A stretch of 64,000 nucleotides of DNA from Adiantum capillus-veneris (taxonomy: Eukaryota > Streptophyta > Polypodiopsida > Polypodiales > Pteridaceae). The DNA is taken from positions 125,075,518-125,139,517 of the forward strand of contig CM043968.1 of the NCBI GenBank assembly GCA_014529385.2. The letters run 5' to 3'. Shown here in pieces: positions 44,280 to 56,623 of the stretch. Each line of letters begins with the position of its first letter. The stretch's first letter is position 1. The position numbers and the translations under genes were made by a program. The notes below the pieces were generated by a model. It ran no database searches. It was not told the origin of the DNA and saw only the letters and a program-made list of their open reading frames with translations.

Positions 44280-45180
44280 AATTAATTTTTTTAAAAAAGG
44301 AATTTCATGATGTTTTTCCTAGTGATTTGCCATCAGGATTACCGCCGACATGATCTGTGCAACATGGCATTGATGTGGTTGCAGGCAGTAAACCAATCAG
44401 TAAACCACCCTACAGAATGAGTCAACTTGTTGAATATCTTAGTAGAGGTTTTATCCAACCGAGTTCTTCATCATGGGCTTCTTCTATCCTATTAGTGAAG
44501 AAAAAGGATGGTAGTATGCGCATGTGCGTAGACTATTGTGGATTAAATGCACTGTTAATAACAAGTATCCATTACCACACGTGGATGAGTTATTTGACAA
44601 GCTCACTCATGCTCGTATTTTTACGAAGATTGACTTGGTGATAGCCTGACTTGCGGTCAGGCTATCACCAAGTACGTATTCGACTTGTTGATATACCCAA
44701 AACTGCATTCCGAACAAGGTTTGGACATTACGAATTTTTGGTTATGCTGTTTGGGTTGACCAATGAGTCCACAACATTCATGACACTCATGGATAGTGTC
44801 TTGAGACCGTACTTGGGGAAATTTGTTATCGTTTTACTTGATGACATTGTTGTGTATAGTGCTTCTGAGGAAGATCCTTGCAACATATGAGGCATGTATT
44901 TGAATTGTTACAAACACATAAACTATATGCCAAAGAATCCAAGTGTGATTTTCTCAAGGAGGAAATTCATTACCTTGGGCATGTTATCTCAGCTATTGGG
45001 CTGCACATGGATCAATCCAAAGTGGATGCCATTCGGAGGTGGCCTTCTCCTAAAAATCTGGAAGACTCGTTACAAATTTTCTTGAGATTTGCAGGTTTTT
45101 ATCAAAGGTTTGTTAAAAACTATGCTAATATTGATGTTCCCATGATGGACCAACTGAAAGGAAAAGGAAAGACCTTCTAG
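44280..45180 (+). pseudogene. Element D reverse transcriptase
   Basis: Motifs in order: [59 protein letters not shown], then [28 protein letters not shown], and the active site [11 protein letters not shown] (LLDD). A 16-base inverted insertion at 44640 breaks the frame in the palm. A further frame change lies near 44880 before HVFELLQTHKLYAKESKCDFLK and HYLGHVIS. Confidence 0.9.
44633..44673. repeat. Perfect 18-bp inverted repeat inside element D RT
   Basis: Arms ACTTGGTGATAGCCTGAC (44633-44650) and its exact reverse complement (44656-44673) are separated by TTGCG. The conserved peptide [10 protein letters not shown] needs only the right arm, so the left part is an extra 16-base inverted copy. 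Confidence 0.9.
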
Positions 45181-45850
45181 TGGGGGGCGCTCAACAGCAT
45201 AGTTTTGATACACTCAAGGATGCATTAGCTACAGCTCCTATTCTTACTATTGTGGATCCTTTGAAACCATTCATTTTGGAAACGGATGCTAGTAACTGTG
45301 CTATTGGAGCAGTCCTTCTCAAGAGGGGAGGCCAATTTCAATTGAAAGCAAGAAGCTTGATTCAGCACAACAAAATTATTCTCCTTATGAACACGAACTC
45401 TATGCAATAGTGTCTGCCTTGAAGACATGGCGACATTATTTGTATGGAGCTCAGTTTGACCATGAAAGCATAAAATGGTTCACTCAACAAATAGATTTGA
45501 AGGGTCGAAAGGCCAGGTGGACTGAGATCCTTCAGGATTATAACGCAAAGCTTCGATATTGTAAAGGACGATACAATGTGGTAGCTGATGCTCTTAGCCG
45601 TATGCCTAAGATCAATTCACTTTTGTTCACGGAACTTTGCAGTGAATTTTTGGATTCTCTGAAGGGCACATATGACCATGACGACGCATACTCCAAAGTG
45701 TGGAGCCATGTGCAAATGAGGGATCCTTCTCACTCCAATGCTAGTAGTGTGTTGTTAACCTTCACACACAGTCCTCCTCCTCGAGTGATGAACTGTAGCG
45801 ATGGAAGAATTTTTCCATTGACAATGGGTACCTACTCCACAAGGTGAGAG
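45180..45850 (+). pseudogene. Element D RNase H and connection
   Basis: FDTLKDALATAPILTIVDPLKPFILETDASNCAIGAVL (catalytic Asp), then ALKTWRHYLYGAQF, LKGRKARWTEILQDYNAKLRYCKGRYNVVADALSRMP. There is a frameshift near 45410. It degrades the RNA template in reverse transcription. Confidence 0.88.
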
Positions 45851-46488
45851 TTTGTGTACCGACGGACACACACATTTGGCGCCAAATTCTATATGAATGT
45901 CATGATAGTCCAAGTGCAGGGCACCCGAGTATTAAAAATACTTATGCTCTTGTACACCGACAATTTTACTAGCCAGGTTTACATGGGTTTGTTCAAGATT
46001 ATGTCTTGCATTGCCAAAAATGTCATGTTAACAAAGCAGAGCCCCTGAAGGCAGGAGGACTGTTACATCCTTTGGAGATTTCCAATGGGAAATGGAAAAG
46101 TATCTCTATGGATTTTATTGTGGGTTTACCAACCACTGTACAAGGTCATGACTCAGTATGGGTGGTCGTAGACCGGTTGACCGGTTGCCTACAAACTCTC
46201 GTTACCCACACACTCTTGTGTCTATCCGGTATTTCATGTAAGCGATTACATGGGGATGACAATGTCATTAACCAGTAGATTCTGGTTGATTTTGTTGAAC
46301 CTCCTATCCCACTGCATGAGCCTAAGAAGATTCTTGACTAGCATGATTTACGTACACATCATCATGTACGTTGACAAGATTTAATCAAGTGGAAAGATCG
46401 ACCTGAAGAAGGCACCACTTGGGAAAACATTAGTGCTCTTAAGAAGAAGTTTCCCACTTTTGTTTTTGAGGACAAAAACACTTCTCCA
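45850..46488 (+). pseudogene. Element D integrase with deleted core, plus chromodomain-like tail
   Basis: The HHCC zinc domain is readable (CHDSPSAGHPSIKNT and LHCQKCHVNKAEPL), followed by the start of the catalytic core (SISMDFIVGLPT, VWVVVDRLT). The core stops there. At about 46190-46290 the sequence jumps to a C-terminal part: EPPIPLHEPKKILD, LIKWKDRPEEGTTWENISALKKKFPTFVFEDK, which matches a chromodomain of plant chromoviruses. Two of the three catalytic acidic residues are missing. Confidence 0.82.
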
Positions 46489-46503
46489 ACGGGGGGGGGG
46501 TAA

Positions 46504-46646
46504 TGTCATGCCAAGGGCATACCCAAGGGGGTCACGGACCTAGGCCAAGAGGCCGACTGCCAATGTGGAATGGGGATTCAGAGGCTAAGGGGCTATAAAT
46601 GGGAGGCTGGGTGGTGAATCCAGTAGGGCAGTCCCTAGGCATTATA
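46504..46646 (+). repeat. 3' LTR of element D
   Basis: 143 bp, preceded by a G10 polypurine tract. TATAAAT at 46594-46600. Confidence 0.9.
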
Positions 46647-46651
46647 GTACT

Positions 46652-49064
46652 TGTAAGTGGGAGTCTATCATAGGCTCAAGCATGCCCTCCATGAGCTCTT
46701 TTAGAACTTCAAAGTGAGGCTTGAACTTAAGAGCCTCCCTTGCATATGAGGCTCTAGCACTAACAAGTGAAGCTTGAACTTAAGTTTGAGCCTCACTTAC
46801 ATATGCCCATGTATTATGGACTTTTCATAGAAGTATGTGAGCAAATCAATAAACAATTCAATCTAACAAGCAAGGCTTGAAGTTAAGTTTGCGATTCAGC
46901 TCCACAAGTTAGTGTATTTAAAGGAATTTAAGATCAATCCTAGCATGCCTTGTCATTTATAGTTTTGCAAACTTTTGTTGAGACCACGGAGTACACACTT
47001 AAAAAGGGATTGTTAAAAAACACATTTGCAATTATGTGACAACCATATATGGAAGAATTGGGTCAAGATTATGAAACAATATGCTCAAGGATTGCTAACA
47101 AATATGAAGGGAGAAATGATTGACAAAGGTTCTAATGAAAATCCTAAATTTCTAGTTATGAACGGTGGAAAAATTCACATGCACAATTACACTAGCACCT
47201 CCATTATTCAGGTGCATTTTAGGCCTTGAGATAAGTGAAGTTTTTGAACTACAAAATGCAATCCTGCATAAAACCATCTTGCTAAAGAAGGCAAGAATAC
47301 CCCTCATAGAATTGACATGGATGAGATGGCTTGGAAGCTAGGAATAGATTAAGTGATGAAAGAAGCATTACTCTCATTCGTCTTTGATTTGACAAGAGAA
47401 AAGTTATCCTAGGATCCAGTTTGTGAGAAGTACAAGTTGGGAGAGTGTGAGTATAGTCAAATGAGGAGCTATAGTTAGTACTATGTCAAGGAATCCCTTG
47501 ATAGAGCAAAGGAGACTCCATCCCTTCCAAAAAGTGTAGTAACACTCCTCAATTACCTTTACATATCTAATATGGCCATAATATCTCAAGATGAGTCTAT
47601 TCCTTGGAAAATCAAGGGGGTAGTCTTTGATATGAGGAAGATCAAAGACTTTTGCAATCCAGAGCATATATCATTTCAATTGGTAGTCTTTGATCTACAT
47701 GGTACCAAGAGCAACTCTTTACATAAGACTTGCCACTCAATCCACATACATTGAATGCACAATATGAACATGTGTTAGTGTGTTTCATTGATTTCATCAA
47801 AATTGGAATGCTTGTTGAAGGGGTTTCTAGCTAGTCAACTAAGGTACATATTGAGTACGGCAACATCCAAACAACAAGAGATGACCCATGGATAGATGGA
47901 GCTATGGAGATTGCAATGGTTTCTCTTTTTGTTAGCAAGGTTGATAGATTTGAGGTGATTGACAAGGCTCCTACAGAAAGAGTCTTTTTCTCAGAAAAAT
48001 TTTATTGATAGAAGATTCTTTGATAGCTTTATTTTAGGTTTTGGTCCTAAGCAGAGCTACGTTTTAGATTCTTTTTGGCGGTGGATATGTGTTGGGAGAA
48101 AAGCTTGTTAAAGAAGAGAAGGTCCATTGTCTATGTAAAAATGATTTTTAATCAATGGAGTTAGAATCTCAATGCTTTACTCTTTGGAGAGTGATCTGTC
48201 CTTGTAGGAGTGGTGTGGTTCAAGTCAAGTGTCCCTTGCAGGACAAACAGTGGAGTTGGATGATGCGAAAAAATAAGATCTCAACAATTTAACATCGATG
48301 AAGAACAAAGTGGTGGAGAGGATGGTGATGAAAATGAAGAAAACAATAACGTAGACAACACAGATGATAGTGAAGTTAAAGAATCTATGGAAAAATTAGT
48401 CTAGTTGTGGATGTTGAGTGTCCAAAAGACAATGTTGGAGCTAATGAGGATCGTGGTGTAAGTGATGAGGATGCACGAGAGGATGATGGATTAACCCCTC
48501 CAAACATTGTAGCTAATGAAAAAGTTGGGAATTCTTCTGAGAGTATTTGTGATACCAAGTTTATTGATGCATGAAATTCTCATGTACAAAAAAACTTCCA
48601 TAGTATAAAAGATAGAAAAGTGTATTGATTGATCAATTGTGAAACTTAGGGTCCTTCAAACACTATTTTGTTTGGACTGCCTTGTGTCTTTTTCTAAAAT
48701 CTTTTTGTAAATATAATTGTACAAAATTTTGTGAAATTTATTATGTAATACTATCCAAAGAGTGATTTTTCAAAGATTTTTTATTAGAATCAATTGTTGA
48801 TCAAGTGGCATCTATGCCATCTACCATTAAGAAAGTATGGGAGGATCAAACTTGAGTTTGCGGCACAATGATTAGAGCAAAGTCATCACAAAGCATGTGT
48901 TTTATAGTTGGAGTGCCATCCACATATTATAGCTACCTTAAGGATGTAGCTATTATGGAAATATATTAAGGGCTAGAAATTTTGGTTATGGTGAGACAAG
49001 AATAACGTTACCAAACACCATTGTAGCTCCAACTGAAGCTCAAGCCTAATCAGGAGAGCTAGTA
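46652..49064. other. Decayed coding-like and repeat sequence
   Basis: At 46660-46920 there are scattered pieces of the GAACTTAAGTTC repeat. At 47030-48000 several short frames (VVTLLNYLYISNMAIISQDESIPWKIKGVVFDMRKIKDFC) look like an old gene or element continued from before element D. At 48290-48560 there is an acidic, Asp/Glu-rich stretch. I cannot assign any of them. Confidence 0.35.
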
Positions 49065-49252
49065 TGTTAGGGTCCAAGCCAATTGGTCTGAACACCCATC
49101 ACACTAACCATACTAACCTTATCTATTCTTTTGATCATATAGAACAATAAGGAGTATTGAGGTAGGATTCCCAATCCTCATTGAGAGATCCACGAACACT
49201 ATGTGTGTGCTCTTTTTCTCCCTCTCACTCCACACACACCGTCCACTCATCA
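49065..49252 (+). repeat. LTR with adjacent PBS, copia-like remnant
   Basis: TGTTAGGGTCC (49065) to TCATCA (49252), 188 bp, followed one base later by TGGTATCCGAGCC (49254-49266), which differs once from the tRNA-Met PBS. Short LTR length and TGTTAGGGTCC start are usual for Ty1/copia elements. I find no pol sequence or second LTR downstream. Confidence 0.65.
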
Positions 49253-49266
49253 GTGGTATCCGAGCC

Positions 49267-51272
49267 AAAGGTTGTGGTGTTACTCCTCTCCCACTTCTTG
49301 ATCAGATTCACATCAGCACAATGGATTGAAGCTCGGATCTTCCATGGCTATGGTGGCATTGTGAGCTCGGCAAGTAAAGTTTACATATCACGATGGAAAG
49401 GGACTAAACTCCACAAGCCACAAGAGGTGAGAGATTGAACCTTTTGTGAGCTCAAAGAAGAGAGAGAGAGAAGTAGGTTGCTCAGTTTAGGATAGATTGA
49501 TATTAGGTTACTGTTTTGCTCATAGCTTGAGTTATAGAACTTAGATTCTAATTTTTTTTTAAAATCAAAACGGAGATCTCTTTGAGCTCTATGACTTTGT
49601 TGAATAACTCACTAGATGATTTAGAGTGAAAATGTGTCTACAATAAAAAAACATAGAAATTATTGTTCTTGTGAAATTTTTCTTGCATAGTAGGCTTATT
49701 GTGAATGAATCCAAAACAAAGGTTATGATTTTGAAAAACAACCATAAGAAGAGGCCATGAATTCTGTACATATGGTGGGAAGAGAGCATACTATGCATTT
49801 GAGAACATGTGTGATGCGGGGAACATCAAGTGTTGCGTTCTCAAGAAGGGGGATTTTATATTTGCGAGCTTTCAATTTTGAGCTTTTTCAATTGAAACAT
49901 TATTTTTGTGCTTTTTAACACTTGTATTACATTAACAATATCTTCAAATATTAGTGTGGCATGAGAAAAGTCTACATTAGATCGTGCATTCAATCACCAA
50001 ACAATCAAATGTAACATGTATGCATGTCTTTGCTTGTGGGAATGTATGCTCATGTACATCTTTTATTAGCTTGAAATGTCCTTTAAAAATGCACATTTTC
50101 TAATTTATTTTGATTGAACATCATATTTTGAAGAATACCAAGCAATATATCTACCATAGTCTCAAAGTAACTTAGCAAATGAACTCAAGAAACCTCAAAA
50201 CCAAATTAGATTCCAAGTAGCAATATGATATGCATTCCCTTGTCAATGGTGTATATATGCACGAGCAAGAGTTAAGGGCATTGGACCAACAAGCCTTCAT
50301 CATTGAAATATTCCTGGCCATACCATTGTTGGGCATATCTTGCAATGAGTGTATGTCAAGAGTCCAAATCTAGAGGCGAATCTCTTCAAACACTTTTGGG
50401 CTTTCTGATATACACCACGTTTGGCATGCAAGTCATCGAAGGCATTGCCAAGAAATAGGTTACTTTCCAATGGTCCCTAACTAACTATATCATATGCCTA
50501 TATCAACATCTTGCCTAATGCGACCCCTCACTTTTCATCCATTGTAAGCTACCCATAGCTTCCAGGCCGTAACCTTGTTGGGCATATTCTACATCAGTGT
50601 GTGTCAAGAGACTGCATCCTAGAGATGAACCTCCTGAAACACTTTTTTGTGCTTTCCATTGGAAGTTTCCCATAGCTTTCACGTAGAGTGACAGAGAGAT
50701 CATCATACACAACCCTTTTCCTCTATGATGAAAGCTTTGGGACTTGCTTGTATCATTTTTCTTCATGAATTTCCATGTGTGTGTGTGGATGCTTAAACTA
50801 CCATGAATTTGTTTTTGCTCCTACACAAAATCTTGGCAAAAATGCTATTTCAAAAAACAGGTAGATCTTGAAAAAATACTTATATTGAGATTCAACTAGG
50901 GACCCTACCCTTGGTCATGGTAGTACTACATATGACTTGTCTATCTACAAAATGCACTACTAGTTTGTATCTCTCCAAGTGTTGGAACTTCCTTGCAATC
51001 AGTACAGGTGTCTCTTGACATAGGTGCATATTCCAATCCACGAGAATTGTTAGCTTTGTAACCACAATGATCTTCAATATGTACCAGTATCTATCCATTG
51101 TCCCTACAAGTACACATTTGTGTTTTTTTTTTTTTTTGACCCCAATATTCCACAGTTCCATTCTCTTAAATTGAAAGGCTAGTTATAGTTGTATTTTCAC
51201 ACGTAGCAACTTTGACCAAGGAGATTCTCGGTCCCCTTCTCTCAGCATGCTAGTACACAATGACATAGCATG
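49267..51272. other. No gene seen; one diverged 248-bp-spaced duplication
   Basis: Segments 50313-50400 and 50561-50645 are similar (TTGTTGGGCATAT, GTGT.TGTCAAGAG, CTAGAG..GAA.CTC, AAACACTTTT). Otherwise the sequence is AT-rich without convincing ORFs. Confidence 0.45.
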
Positions 51273-51279
51273 CCCCCCC

Positions 51280-51356
<77 letters not shown>
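51273..51356. repeat. C18 run joined to (TC)n
   Basis: 18 consecutive C, then about 32 TC units with one T-rich interruption. Confidence 0.93.
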
Positions 51357-51358
<2 letters not shown>

Positions 51359-51538
51359 ATTTATCCCATGGATACATTATGCTATTGGTCAGATGCGCAC
51401 ATCATCGCATCAGTAGTGGTTGAGACTTGCACATTTAGGATAATACATCACATATGTCATTGTCCAGTATACTATGAGATATGAGGCCGCTTTCATTGCT
51501 TATTCAGAGAGGGACTTGGACCCTTGGCTAGAGTCATG

Positions 51539-51654
51539 AGATATCTTGATCCACGATGCCTCGAGTTGGTGTTGATAGACCTGCACAGACACAGGTAGAT
51601 ATCCTGATCCGAGATGCCTCGAGTTGGTGTTGATAGAGCTGCACAGACACAGGG
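51539..51654. repeat. 58-bp tandem duplication
   Basis: Two copies of a unit containing GATGCCTCGAGTTGGTGTTG and CTGCACAGACACAGG at 51539-51596 and 51597-51654, differing at about five sites. Confidence 0.9.
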
Positions 51655-52133
51655 AGACTCACTTGAGAAGATCAGGCAGTGAGAGACATTCACAGAGGGA
51701 GATCACTAACTTCTTTAGAGCACGAACTCGACAGTCAGATGAGCAAGTTTCACAACAAACTATAGAGCCCACCTATATTAGAGGTATATTAGTTGACAAA
51801 TCCATGGAGCTTGGGAGAGCAAGACGTCCATGTCTGCAAGGGTGACCATGACATCGTTGGAAGGGTGACCACGACATGGGAGATACGGGCCAATACGACT
51901 ATTTACAGAGGTGGACATTGATGATGCTCTTTAGTGAGACCGATGAAATACTTTCTATGACAATGAGGGCATCCTCAGAAATTGATGATGATGATGATGA
52001 TGATTTAGTTTTTCATTTTAGCTCATTTTTATTTTTATTTTGTGCCTAGGCATTGTATTAGATCCACCAAGATTGTATCACTTTAGGTCAATTTGTCCTT
52101 TTAAAGATGTTTAATATAACATTTCATTTCATT

Positions 52134-52245
<112 letters not shown>

Positions 52246-52853
52246 AATCTTGATCGGAAGGTTCTAAGCACAAATATGGCGAGATTTCCCATTGCACCAC
52301 TGGAAAAAGTGATTGCACCACATCTATCTAATAAGCACAAAACTATGCAAGACACCAACACGAGCCTTAGCTTTTACAACGACCTCCCTTGAACAAAATC
52401 CCCTTGAACTTGCAACTATCAAGCCGGACAATTCCCATACATGCCTCCTGCTTGGTAGTATTCGACAAACCTCATGTATTCAACTAGGATCATTAGTGAA
52501 CTCCAGGGTTGCCACAATATTAACATCGAGATTGTGGTCCAACCATTCTCAAAGCTCGCCCTGATCACAGTTAGAAGGAACTGAGAGTTTGTCATCTTTG
52601 CAAGGAGGGGCCATTAACTATTGCCATTAATTTAAGGCATTAGCAACGTCAACATCACTAGTGCATTCACCCCAGCATGGACAGGTTTGGAGAGACACAT
52701 GCAGTACGGGGTTTGGAGAGCCGCATGTAGAGACAAGGAAGGAAGTGCGAGGGGGACATGCGTGGTGCAGGTGGAAGAAGCAAGCTAGCTTGGCGAGGGC
52801 TCTGACACATATACTATGCAACATGACTTATCTATAATCAACAAGGAAAAAAA

Positions 52854-53549
52854 ACTGGAAAAAAAGGGGCCGAAGCCCCCGATCGTCCGCGTGCATGTGG
52901 ACGATGGGGGAGCTCCAGCCCCCTCTTTTTCAACACCTCTTCCTCCCTCCGCGATAGTCAAACCGGCAGATCGCACGCAATCTCTGTAGATGCTAATGTT
53001 GTTGCAACCGTCCCAACCGCCCATGATGCAATCCCAGTTGTAGTCAAAGATTGTGCTATTATCAATGCAGCACTAATCAACACCACCCTTGTGGCCATGA
53101 CAGTCATCAACCTTGTTGCAGTTTGAGTTGTTACTGGCAAGTATACTGCATTCATGAAGGCTTTGCCTATCGTAGTTGCTACTGCATCACATACTGTTGA
53201 CGATGTTGTAGTTGTCAATGCAACCAAGTGTGGTGTTGCAAACTTTGTTGCCATCACAACTTATGGTGCCCATGATGCTGCTGACAGTGGTACAACCCTC
53301 AAACCCAACTTAGTCTCAATACCCACTTTATGCAGGTCCTCTGTCACTAAACCCCGGCGGTCCCAAACACTTGGAATCCACTTGCATGATGCTGCAGCTC
53401 TCATCCTTGCAGTCAATGGCACTGAAGGCATTCATAGCAACACTAATGTGATAACAGATAGCAGTAGTGATAACAGATCACCTCATGTTATAATTGTGGC
53501 GCCATTACAGGCCCATGATGAGTATACTTACCCCACATGTCTGCTTTAG
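52854..53549 (+). other. Val/Ala/Thr-rich open frame flanked by GC-rich hairpins
   Basis: From about 52961 to 53549 one frame stays open except for a single TGA near 53128. It codes for a repetitive Val/Ala/Thr/Asp sequence (DANVVATVPTAHDAIPVVVKD, SHTVDDVVVVNATKCGVANFV). Just upstream (52858-52932) is an imperfect inverted repeat of about 30 bp around GCGTGCATGT. I cannot tell a real low-complexity protein from chance openness. Confidence 0.3.
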
Positions 53550-53828
53550 GATGTAGTTCAACTAGCTACATGTGACACTAATCACCCCCTAGCTAGTCTA
53601 CTCGGCCTTGGCACAGATCAACTGCATTGAAGGCCTGGGCTCCCTACAGAACATGAGTAAAAAAAATATCTGCTAGCTATGCATGCCATCATGATGCCCT
53701 CAATCATCACCTGCTGGAAAGAGCACAGAGCTTCTTGCTAAAAATGGTGTTGTCAAGCTACAAGCATTGTTGATTTCATTTGGAGAGCCGACCCAAGCAG
53801 TACACACAAATCATCGTTCGTGCATCTA

Positions 53829-53880
53829 GAAAAAAAGGGGGGGCTGGATGATGAGGAGGCTCTAGCCCCCCCTTTTTTCC
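53829..53880. repeat. Inverted repeat A6G7CT / AGC7T6
   Basis: AAAAAAGGGGGGGCT and its exact reverse complement surround an 18-base loop. It resembles the hairpin at 52858-52932 (both contain GGGG, GATGA/GATGG and CTC.AGCCCCCC), so the two bracket about 0.9 kb. Confidence 0.7.
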
Positions 53881-54295
53881 CCAGACCTTTACATTTGTCT
53901 GCCAAAGTATTATGTTTTATATTGCTATAGATGCCTTCACTAGGAGAACCAAAATGCCCCCCTCACCGCCATTGCTCCCTTGCTTGCACTAGCTACTGAT
54001 TTTCTCTCCCTAGACACAATCATGTGTACTAAGTTCTACGACGTACTTGAATCTCTAAGTGATTGAGAAGTATAGACTCACTTTAGCAATCGAACGGGAA
54101 TTAAATTCAAGAGGCTAGGGAGCCCAAAATTCAGAACAGAAGATCTACATTGATGCATGTGTATCCTATTACTAAAATAAATTGGAGAGAACCAATGGCT
54201 CCCAAGTGTGTTTGTACTAGCACTCTCTCTTCAGTTTCCTATAGAAAGAGAAAGACATTTGTTGCATGTGTGCTATGCACTAATGTTGTGTGTAC

Positions 54296-54780
54296 ACCAA
54301 TGTGAAAGGTAGTAGCTTCCTTTTGGCTTTCTTTTCAAGATGTGGGTGCAACCACACCTCTTGTGAGTTGAGTTATGGAGCTCCATGGGGTATAGATTCT
54401 TATTTTCACGTCTCGATCTAATAAAGAAAAATAGTCTAATTAGTACCTATCTTTTACTCTTTTTCCTAAAAAGAATGCTTTGTTTGCACTAGTAGATGCT
54501 TTCAAAAGGTTTTGTAGTGGTTTCCTTTTGGGTTTTTTTTATCAAGACATGGGGTGCAACCACACCCCTTGTGAGTTAATTTATGGAAGTCCACGGGGTA
54601 TAGATGCTCATTTTCATGTGGATCTAATAAGGGAAAATACTCTAGCTAATATTAGTCCTTTTCTATTTTCCCTAAAGAGAATGCTTTCGTGGCACTAGTA
54701 GATCCGCCTCACCCCCCGTCGGTAAGGGAAAATATTCTAAATAGTATCTGTCTTTTTCTATTTATTCTAAAGAGAATGCT
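54296..54780. repeat. About 215-bp repeat unit, 2.3 direct copies
   Basis: Units share GGGTGCAACCACACC.CTTGTGAGTT, TATGGA..TCCA.GGGGTATAGAT and AAAGAATGCTT. Copies begin near 54305 and 54515, with a partial third at 54713. The same unit recurs inverted at 56097-56480. Confidence 0.85.
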
Positions 54781-56096
54781 CTCATGGCCCCCATCTCAGA
54801 CAAAAAAAAGGCCCTCGACACCACTTGTGTCTTGTACTGCTAATCCATGCTCACATGTATACTCACCTATTTCCAATGTCTTTCATTGTGAGATGAAGTG
54901 TTGGAACTATTTTACTAAACTTTATTTTTGTGATTGTTTCAAAGCATAAGACCATGGACTCAATGTCACATTCCAGAATGAAACATTGCATGGATGGGGA
55001 ATGCAACACCCCCCCTTCCCCCTCTCTACAAAGTTTTGTTCTAGAAAAAGCACTGCTTCTCTCTGCACCACCTCTAACAATTTCACCATCAATTTTTGTG
55101 GGAAAGACACAATCATCTAGCGTGTAGCTATGGTAGGTTGGAAACAACCTCTCTGAAATGTTCTCCCCACTCTCTCAATTGTAGCTCTACATAGAATGAA
55201 CAACACAATGTCAAACACACATTGTAAGATTAAGCACCTATTTCAATATGCAAATCGAAAATATGACATTGGAGGACCAAGAAAAAATCTTGCGATAAAA
55301 AAAGGGGAACAAAAGAAGTCTGCAAGGATCTCCCCTATGCATCTCCAAAGAACTCCCATATGTGCTCTCCTTTCTTTTAGCATAAAATTTTCAAAAAACA
55401 CCTCTCCACCTTTATCATTAAGACTTCCACAAGAGATTAAGGATGTTCAAAACAGTAAAAACACAATAAAAAATCTTATTATATACACTTTAAATCACTA
55501 TTCAAAAGCACCGTTTCTCATTATTACTTAGTGTACAATAGGTGTTTGAGCTTTCTAGTCATCAGTTTGCAAGAGGATGATCAAAGAGCTTAACAACTCT
55601 TATGTTTTATGTAATTTTGAGATGATAGTTTAAAATAGACAACAAAATTAATCTAGTTTTCAAGGCTCCATTAAATACACTTTAAATCAATTTCTCTTTT
55701 TTTTTTGTATAGTAGGTGTTTGAGCTCTCTAATCATCCGCGTGCAAGCAGATGATCAGAGAGCTCAACAACTCTTATGTTATATTTGATTTTGACACAAT
55801 GATTGAAAGTAGGTAACAAAACTAATTTTTTTTCCAAAGGTGCCATTAAATACACTGTAAAACCATATAATCAAAAAATCAAGACGTAGAGATTTGTCAA
55901 AACCAAAAAAAAAAATCTAAGTATAGAAAACATAGAAAATTAAACAAAGTTTCTTGTTTTTTAGCATAAAGCTTTCAAAACAACCCACTCTACCATAGCC
56001 TTTATGCAATGCAAAGAAAAGAAGTTTTGCACTGTTTTCAACAAACGAGGACATATCTCCAAATGCAATCGCTGATTCTTACATCTTCAGGATGCT
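54781..56096. other. Spacer between inverted repeat clusters
   Basis: It contains a short duplicated motif (GAGCT.TCTA.TCATC.G.TTGCAAG.GGATGATCA.AGAGCT.AACAACTCTTATGTT) at about 55550-55610 and 55720-55785. No convincing gene. Confidence 0.45.
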
Positions 56097-56480
56097 TCAA
56101 ATAATGTTTTTGTATGCGTGACAGAACCTTTTGAAAGCATCTACTAGTGCCAAGAAATTGTTCTCTCTAGGAAAAATTGAAAGACAGATACTAATTAGAG
56201 TATTTTCCTTTATCAGATATGCTTGAAAATAAGAATCTATACCTCGTGGACCTCCATAACTCAACTCCCAAGGGGTGTGGTTGCATCGTACATATTGAAA
56301 AAAGAAATGCCAAAAGGAATCCACTAAAAAACCTTTTGAAAGCATCTATTCGTGCCAAGAAAGCATTCTCTTTAGGGAAAATAGGAAAAGACAGATACTA
56401 GTTTAACATTTTCCCTTATCAAATCCACATGAAATAAGAATAGTTCTATATCCCATGGGTCTCCATAACTCAACTCACAA
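56097..56480. repeat. Inverted copies of the 54.3 kb repeat
   Basis: Two units in reverse orientation (CCTTTTGAAAGCATCTA, GGACCTCCATAACTCAACTC, CAAGGGGTGTGGTTGCA). Confidence 0.85.
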
Positions 56481-56552
56481 GGGGTGTGTGAGAGCCTTGC
56501 CAACGTCCAATGGATCTAAGCTGCACTTGGAGCCCCTGGGGGATTGGAGGGG

Positions 56553-56554
<2 letters not shown>

Positions 56555-56622
<68 letters not shown>
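56555..56622. repeat. (GT)n followed by a 39-base G run
   Basis: About 14 GT units end in 39 consecutive G at 56584-56622, immediately before a dispersed repeat that also occurs at 58101 with GGGGGTG in the same place. Confidence 0.95.

Positions 56623-56623
<1 letters not shown>

Larger units (their letters stand above)
41423..46646 (+). mobile_element. Element D: chromovirus (Ty3/gypsy) with short LTRs
   Basis: The 142-143 bp LTRs (41423-41564, 46504-46646) share TGTCATGCCAAGGGCATACC ends and are about 88% identical, so it is an old insertion. A perfect target duplication GTACT flanks them (41418-41422, 46647-46651). It has a tRNA-Met-like PBS at 41566 and a polypurine tract (ACGGGGGGGGGGTAA) at 46489-46503. 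Gag, protease, RT, RNase H, a truncated integrase and a chromodomain-like tail lie in order. Many stops and frameshifts are present. Confidence 0.94.
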
